A stretch of DNA of 64,000 nt from JAALLB01 sp017643495 (GTDB lineage Bacteria > Pseudomonadota > Alphaproteobacteria > Rhizobiales > Rhizobiaceae), in the NCBI GenBank assembly GCA_965216105.1, contig OZ244147.1:806001-870000 (forward strand). The letters are read 5' to 3'. A program made the position numbers and the translations under genes. Shown piece after piece: positions 60,596 to 64,000 of the stretch. The notes beneath the pieces are model-generated. The model saw nothing but the letters and a program-made list of their open reading frames with translations. It was not told the DNA's origin and ran no database searches. Positions within the stretch are counted from its first letter, which is position 1. Every line of letters starts with the position of its first letter.

Positions 60596-61030
60596 GTGAC
60601 GAAAGAAAAAGAGACAATCAATGATGCAGGTGCCTCCATGAGTGAGGAGGAGGCGCGCGCGCGTCTGCCCGGTCTCGTGCGCGAGATGGCACAATCCTGC
60701 CCCGAAATTGACCTCGACGAGAGCCGCATAACCCGTCTCGGGAAAATCTTCGACCAATTGTCGCCCACTCTTGTGCGACAGGTGCATGACCGGATGCAGG
60801 CTGAAACGTCAATATCCGGTGACAAGATGGGCATGTTTGTTGAGAGGTACGGAATCTCTGCGGCGGAAGCGCGTCTGCTTGCAACCCTTGTTGAGGGCAG
60901 AACTGTTGTTGAGCATGCCGGTTTGGCCGGTATTTCTATCAATACGGCACGAACCCACATGCGCCGGTTGCTAGACAAGTCAGGTGCGGCAAACCAGCTC
61001 GATCTTCTCAGAAAGTTCTTTGAGACCTGA
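60596..61030 (+). CDS. LuxR-type helix-turn-helix regulator
   Basis: A 144-residue protein from the GTG at 60596, or 130 residues from the ATG at 60638; neither has a strong ribosome-binding site. The C-terminal 60 residues are a LuxR/GerE-like HTH: YGISAAEARLLATLVEGRTV, then AGISINTARTHMRRLLDKSG with the usual Thr-Ala-Arg-Thr-His. The N-terminal part is a short acidic helical region with no recognised sensor domain. It is divergent from the hydrolase gene, sharing a gap of 87 bases, and may regulate it; this is position-based inference. Confidence 0.75.
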   Translation: MTKEKETINDAGASMSEEEARARLPGLVREMAQSCPEIDLDESRITRLGKIFDQLSPTLVRQVHDRMQAETSISGDKMGMFVERYGISAAEARLLATLVEGRTVVEHAGLAGISINTARTHMRRLLDKSGAANQLDLLRKFFET

Positions 61031-61353
61031 ACGGCTGCGGATGCATGAGAATGTCAAACATGCGGGTGTTCAAGAATTGCAATGAAATTTCATGGATCAA
61101 GGAAATGCCCGCCCGGAATGGAGCCGAATCCCGAAGAATCCGGCCCCACCCACGGAAAAGAGGAATAAGTTTGTCCCTAAGGGCTTTTGCTCCTCCATCA
61201 GGGCTTGATAGGCTGGGGCACCCTGACTTCCGCGCAGCCTTTCTACACAAAGTTTTCAGAAAACAAAACCGATACATATATTTATTCATATGATTTCTCT
61301 GGAGTTTTGTGGCACCCAGTAAACCAACAAGAATCCTTGTAAATGGTGTGAAA
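61031..61353. other. Intergenic region before the TPP enzyme gene
   Basis: About 320 bases without a supported gene; the distal part (61250-61300) is AT-rich and likely contains the promoter. A GTG at 61309 with GGAG four bases upstream is an alternative start of the downstream gene. Confidence 0.4.
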
Positions 61354-62991
61354 ATGACAAAATCCGCTGGCGACCTGCTCGTTGAATGTCTGAAGGCCCA
61401 AAATGTGGAGCGTGTTTTCTGTGTTCCGGGCGAAAGCTACCTTGCGGTGCTTGATGGCCTTTATGGCTCCGGCATTGAAACCGTGGTTGCCCGGCATGAG
61501 GGCGGGGCATCCATGATGGCCGAAGCCGACGGCAAGATGACCGGTCGGCCGGGTGTGTGCATGGTGACCCGTGGTCCGGGTGCCACGAATGCAGCCAGCG
61601 GCATACATATTGCCTGGCAGGATTCTACCCCAATGGTTCTTTTTGTGGGACAGATTGGGCGGGAAATGCGCGGTCGCGAAGCCTTTCAGGAAATGGATTA
61701 CAGGGCTGTTTTCGGCTCCGTTGCCAAATGGGTCGAGGAAATCGACATTGCCGAGCGCATTCCGGAAATCGTCTCGCATGCCTGGCATGTTGCGATGTCT
61801 GGAAGGCCCGGGCCTGTTGTTCTGGCCTTGCCCGAAGACATGTTGCGCGATGCAGTGAGCACGGTTGCAGGACCAAAAGTCGAGGTGGCATCTCCCGCGC
61901 CATCAACAGACGTCATGGAGCGCTTCTGCGACAAGCTTGCCCGGGCCAAGCGGCCATTGATTGTTGCAGGTGGTTCCCGGTGGAATGCAGACAGTGTCGG
62001 CATGTTGGAGCAGGTCAGCGAACGATGGGGTTTGCCGGTGGCTGTTTCTTTCCGGCGACAACAGGTTTTTGATGCCAGTCACCCCAATTATGCCGGCGAT
62101 GTCGGACTGGGTATAAATCCCGCCTTGAGAGAGCGTGTATCGCAATCAGACTGTCTCATGTTGTTGGGTTGCAGGTTCAGTGAAAACCCGAGTCAGGGCT
62201 TCACGCTGCTGGATATCCCCGGGAAGGGAGACCGGCTTGTTCATATACATCCGGGGCCGGAAGAACTGGGTCGCATATACGCGCCCGGAATTGCAATCAA
62301 TGCCACCCCGGCCACATTTCTTGCTTCACTACTCGGCTTGCAGGAAGACGCAGTTTCGGCAAACTGGCAGGAAGATGCAACACAGGCACATGCGCAATAT
62401 TGCGAATGGACAGACAATCCGCCCGATGGCGTTGGCGCTGTAACGATGAGCCATGTTATTTCCACCATCAGGGACAAGCTGCCGAAAAATGCCATCCTGT
62501 GCAACGGTGCGGGCAATTACGCGATCTGGCTGCATCGCTTTTACCGCTACCGCTGGGGTACGCAGCTCGCGCCAACTTCGGGTTCCATGGGATATGGCAT
62601 GCCTGCCGGGGTTGCCGCAGCGAAACGGAATCCGGACAAACCGGTTGTCGTACTGGCCGGTGATGGATGTTTCCAGATGACCATGCAGGAATTCGGTGTT
62701 GCCGCAGAGCATGGTCTGAATGTCAAAGTGATCGTTTGCGACAACGGTATTTACGGAACAATCCGTATGCATCAGGAGCGTGAATATCCGGGTCGCGTTT
62801 CCGGAACACGAATGAAAAACCCCGATTTTGCTGCATGGGCTGCATCGTATGGGGTGGGCGCATGGACTGTTGACAAGAATGAGGATTTTGCTTCCGTTCT
62901 GGAAACAGCGCTTGACCTGCCCGGGCCATGTCTCATTCACCTGAAACTGGATGCCAGGGACATTGCGCCCGGACGAACTATCGACGCCTGA
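61354..62991 (+). CDS. Thiamine pyrophosphate-dependent enzyme (acetolactate synthase large-subunit-like)
   Basis: A TPP enzyme of 545 residues from the ATG at 61354, or 560 from the GTG at 61309, which has the better-spaced GGAG. The N-terminal Pyr domain carries the activating Glu in ARHEGGASMMAEADG, the central domain has VAGGSRWNAD, and the C-terminal domain has the GDGCFQMTMQEFGVAAE motif ending in the conserved Asn (VCDNGIYG). It belongs to the acetolactate-synthase-like group with no small regulatory subunit gene beside it, so a biosynthetic isoleucine/valine role is doubtful. It is not Xsc: the region around its substrate site does not match that family. The exact reaction is unknown. 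Confidence 0.85.
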   Translation: MTKSAGDLLVECLKAQNVERVFCVPGESYLAVLDGLYGSGIETVVARHEGGASMMAEADGKMTGRPGVCMVTRGPGATNAASGIHIAWQDSTPMVLFVGQIGREMRGREAFQEMDYRAVFGSVAKWVEEIDIAERIPEIVSHAWHVAMSGRPGPVVLALPEDMLRDAVSTVAGPKVEVASPAPSTDVMERFCDKLARAKRPLIVAGGSRWNADSVGMLEQVSERWGLPVAVSFRRQQVFDASHPNYAGDVGLGINPALRERVSQSDCLMLLGCRFSENPSQGFTLLDIPGKGDRLVHIHPGPEELGRIYAPGIAINATPATFLASLLGLQEDAVSANWQEDATQAHAQYCEWTDNPPDGVGAVTMSHVISTIRDKLPKNAILCNGAGNYAIWLHRFYRYRWGTQLAPTSGSMGYGMPAGVAAAKRNPDKPVVVLAGDGCFQMTMQEFGVAAEHGLNVKVIVCDNGIYGTIRMHQEREYPGRVSGTRMKNPDFAAWAASYGVGAWTVDKNEDFASVLETALDLPGPCLIHLKLDARDIAPGRTIDA

Positions 62992-63071
62992 TTTTTTTGA
63001 AACTTTCGTAACGGGGCTTCGTTCCTTTGGTTGAGCAAGAATGCTCTGGCTCAAACGAAAGGGTAGAAAAA

Positions 63072-63491
63072 ATGACACTCAAGAAAATTCTCGCAGGTAC
63101 CATGACAGCCGGTTTGGTCGGTTTTTCCGTTCCTGCATTCGCCGACGACCATGGCATGAAAGTGGAAGGTTCCAATCAGGACATGTCCGGTGGGACCGTT
63201 ACTGCGTCGAAAATCATGGCTGATGCCAATGGCTGGCTCGTTGTTCACAAGACAGACGGTGAAAAGCCAGGTCCTGTTGTCGGTCACGCGCCGCTGAAAA
63301 AAGGCGAAAACACTGATGTTACAGCCATTCTCACCGAGCCGGCAAAAGCTGGCGACAAGTTCATGCTGATGCTGCATGGCGAAGATGGTGGTTCCAAGAC
63401 CGGTATTTTCGAATACACGCTTGGTGCCAAGGAAGACGGCCCTGTGAAGGTTGACGGCAAACTGGTGATGACCATCGTCGAAGCGATGTAA
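63072..63491 (+). CDS. Small secreted protein (DUF7282-like)
   Basis: A 139-residue exported protein from the ATG at 63072, which follows AAAGGG. The signal peptide (residues 1-23) has a Lys-Lys start, a hydrophobic core and a cleavage region ending PAFADD. The mature part is beta-rich with a VVHKTDGEKPGPVVG block that resembles the DUF7282-type domain found in small secreted proteins of bacteria and archaea; I recall no function. The hairpin right after the stop indicates a single-gene transcript. The start at 63027 would add 15 residues before the signal peptide and is not accepted. Confidence 0.7.
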   Translation: MTLKKILAGTMTAGLVGFSVPAFADDHGMKVEGSNQDMSGGTVTASKIMADANGWLVVHKTDGEKPGPVVGHAPLKKGENTDVTAILTEPAKAGDKFMLMLHGEDGGSKTGIFEYTLGAKEDGPVKVDGKLVMTIVEAM

Positions 63492-63504
63492 GCCAGAATG
63501 GATG

Positions 63505-63531
63505 AAAGGCGGGAGTTCAATCCCGCCTTTT
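63505..63531 (+). terminator. Rho-independent terminator of the secreted-protein gene
   Basis: Ten-base-pair stem AAAGGCGGGA / TCCCGCCTTT around the loop GTTCAA, with T and C following, 14 bases after the stop. Confidence 0.9.
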
Positions 63532-63672
63532 CATTGTTTCACTGGCAATCTGTCAGCTTGTGGTTGCGGACCATTAATCGCCCGGCGACAGCAATAATGA
63601 CGTGGAGGCAACGAGAAAGGCTTCTTTCAGGGATGCTTTTATAATGGCCCTGACAAGTCCTTTCCAAAAGCG

Positions 63673-64000
63673 TCAGGCTATCTCAAACAGGCCTGCCGCT
63701 CCCATGCCGCCGCCAATGCACATTGTGACGACCACATATTTCACGCCCCGTCTTTTGCCCTCGATCAGCGCATGACCTGTCATGCGGGCGCCTGACATGC
63801 CGTATGGGTGGCCAATGGAAATTGCGCCGCCGTTTACGTTGTATATCTCGGGATCAATACCAAGCTTGTCGCGGCAATAGAGGGTCTGGACTGCAAAAGC
63901 CTCGTTGAGTTCCCAAAGTCCGATATCGTCGACCTTCAGGCCGTTTGCCTTGAGAAGTTTCGGAATGGCGAAGACCGGTCCAATACCCATTTCATCAGGG
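63673..64000 (-). CDS. Acetyl-CoA acyltransferase (thiolase), C-terminal part, start outside window
   Basis: The frame is open to the window end (the reading continues Pro-Asp-Glu before the Met at 63990), so only the last 109 residues of a roughly 390-residue thiolase are here. Visible motifs are LWELNEAFAVQTL, NVNGGAISIGHPYGMSGAR with the catalytic His, and the second catalytic Cys in CIGGGMGAAGLFE. Thiolases degrade or build acyl-CoA (beta-oxidation or polyhydroxybutyrate synthesis); the class cannot be fixed from this fragment. It is probably part of a lipid-related cluster that continues to the right. Confidence 0.93.
   Translation of the reverse strand, partial: PDEMGIGPVFAIPKLLKANGLKVDDIGLWELNEAFAVQTLYCRDKLGIDPEIYNVNGGAISIGHPYGMSGARMTGHALIEGKRRGVKYVVVTMCIGGGMGAAGLFEIA

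Noticed and set aside
61354..62991. TPP enzyme considered as sulfoacetaldehyde acetyltransferase (Xsc), which would complete the sulfonate module
   Set aside because: The sequence around the activating Glu and the substrate site fits the acetolactate-synthase-like group, not Xsc; it is also 21 kb away.
62329..63078. Open frame opposite the TPP enzyme gene
   Set aside because: No motifs; the plus-strand TPP enzyme is complete and conserved there.
1..64000. tRNA, rRNA, CRISPR arrays and insertion sequences
   Set aside because: No cloverleaf-like runs, regular repeats with spacers, transposase genes or terminal inverted repeats were recognised, though short RNA genes could be missed by eye.

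Overview
The window reads as chromosomal DNA of an alphaproteobacterium, most likely a marine or saline member of the Hyphomicrobiales (Rhizobiales) or a near relative. This is inferred from gene content: a DUF2793 protein, an N-acetylglutaminylglutamine amide (NAGGN) osmolyte locus, a rhizobial-type C-P lyase operon with a DUF1045 protein, a tripartite tricarboxylate transporter (TTT), a single-chain indolepyruvate ferredoxin oxidoreductase and long Pot-type permeases. I could not compare with any database. No rRNA, tRNA, CRISPR array or insertion sequence was seen.

Bases 1-15071 are a surface-polysaccharide region. It holds the end of a glycosyltransferase, gmd and fcl (GDP-mannose to GDP-L-fucose), two methyltransferases, two sulfotransferase-family proteins, two more glycosyltransferases, a third methyltransferase, a DUF2793 protein on the other strand, a GDP-mannose pyrophosphorylase fused to an AGE-type sugar isomerase, and an unrecognised GT-B-like protein. 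Together these suggest a fucose- or mannose-containing, methylated and possibly sulfated glycan. The stretches 1-530 and 1675-4870 are clearly AT-richer than gmd and fcl, so the locus looks mosaic.

Bases 15393-20200 are a three-gene operon for the osmolyte NAGGN: amidotransferase, GNAT/ATP-grasp synthetase and M42 peptidase. Bases 20320-32128 hold phosphonate metabolism: phnGHIJKLM, a PhnZ-like HD oxygenase, phnN, a converging 2H-phosphoesterase (DUF1045), the importer phnCDE on the minus strand, phnX, and then mgsA. Three sets of 11-bp Pho-box-like repeats lie upstream of phnC, phnG and phnX, which points to PhoB control.

Bases 32170-41417 form a probable organosulfonate module on the minus strand: a TTT transporter (tctABC), an acylating aldehyde dehydrogenase and a CoA ligase resembling SauS and SauT, a LysR regulator with no ATG/GTG/TTG start, and ComD/ComE-like sulfopyruvate decarboxylase subunits. 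A divergent LacI regulator and a LacI-type palindrome sit upstream of tctA. No desulfonating enzyme (Xsc, SuyAB) lies in the window.

Bases 41434-64000 are more ordinary: an M3 peptidase, indolepyruvate ferredoxin oxidoreductase with an Lrp-type regulator, TrhO, a glutathione transferase, a sirtuin, a Pot-type ABC transporter, an SCP2 protein, an acyl-CoA ligase diverging from an FMN-binding protein and a CaiB-type CoA-transferase, an alpha/beta hydrolase whose nucleophile Ser is replaced by Thr, a LuxR-type HTH protein, an acetolactate-synthase-like TPP enzyme, a small secreted protein and the 3' end of a thiolase gene.
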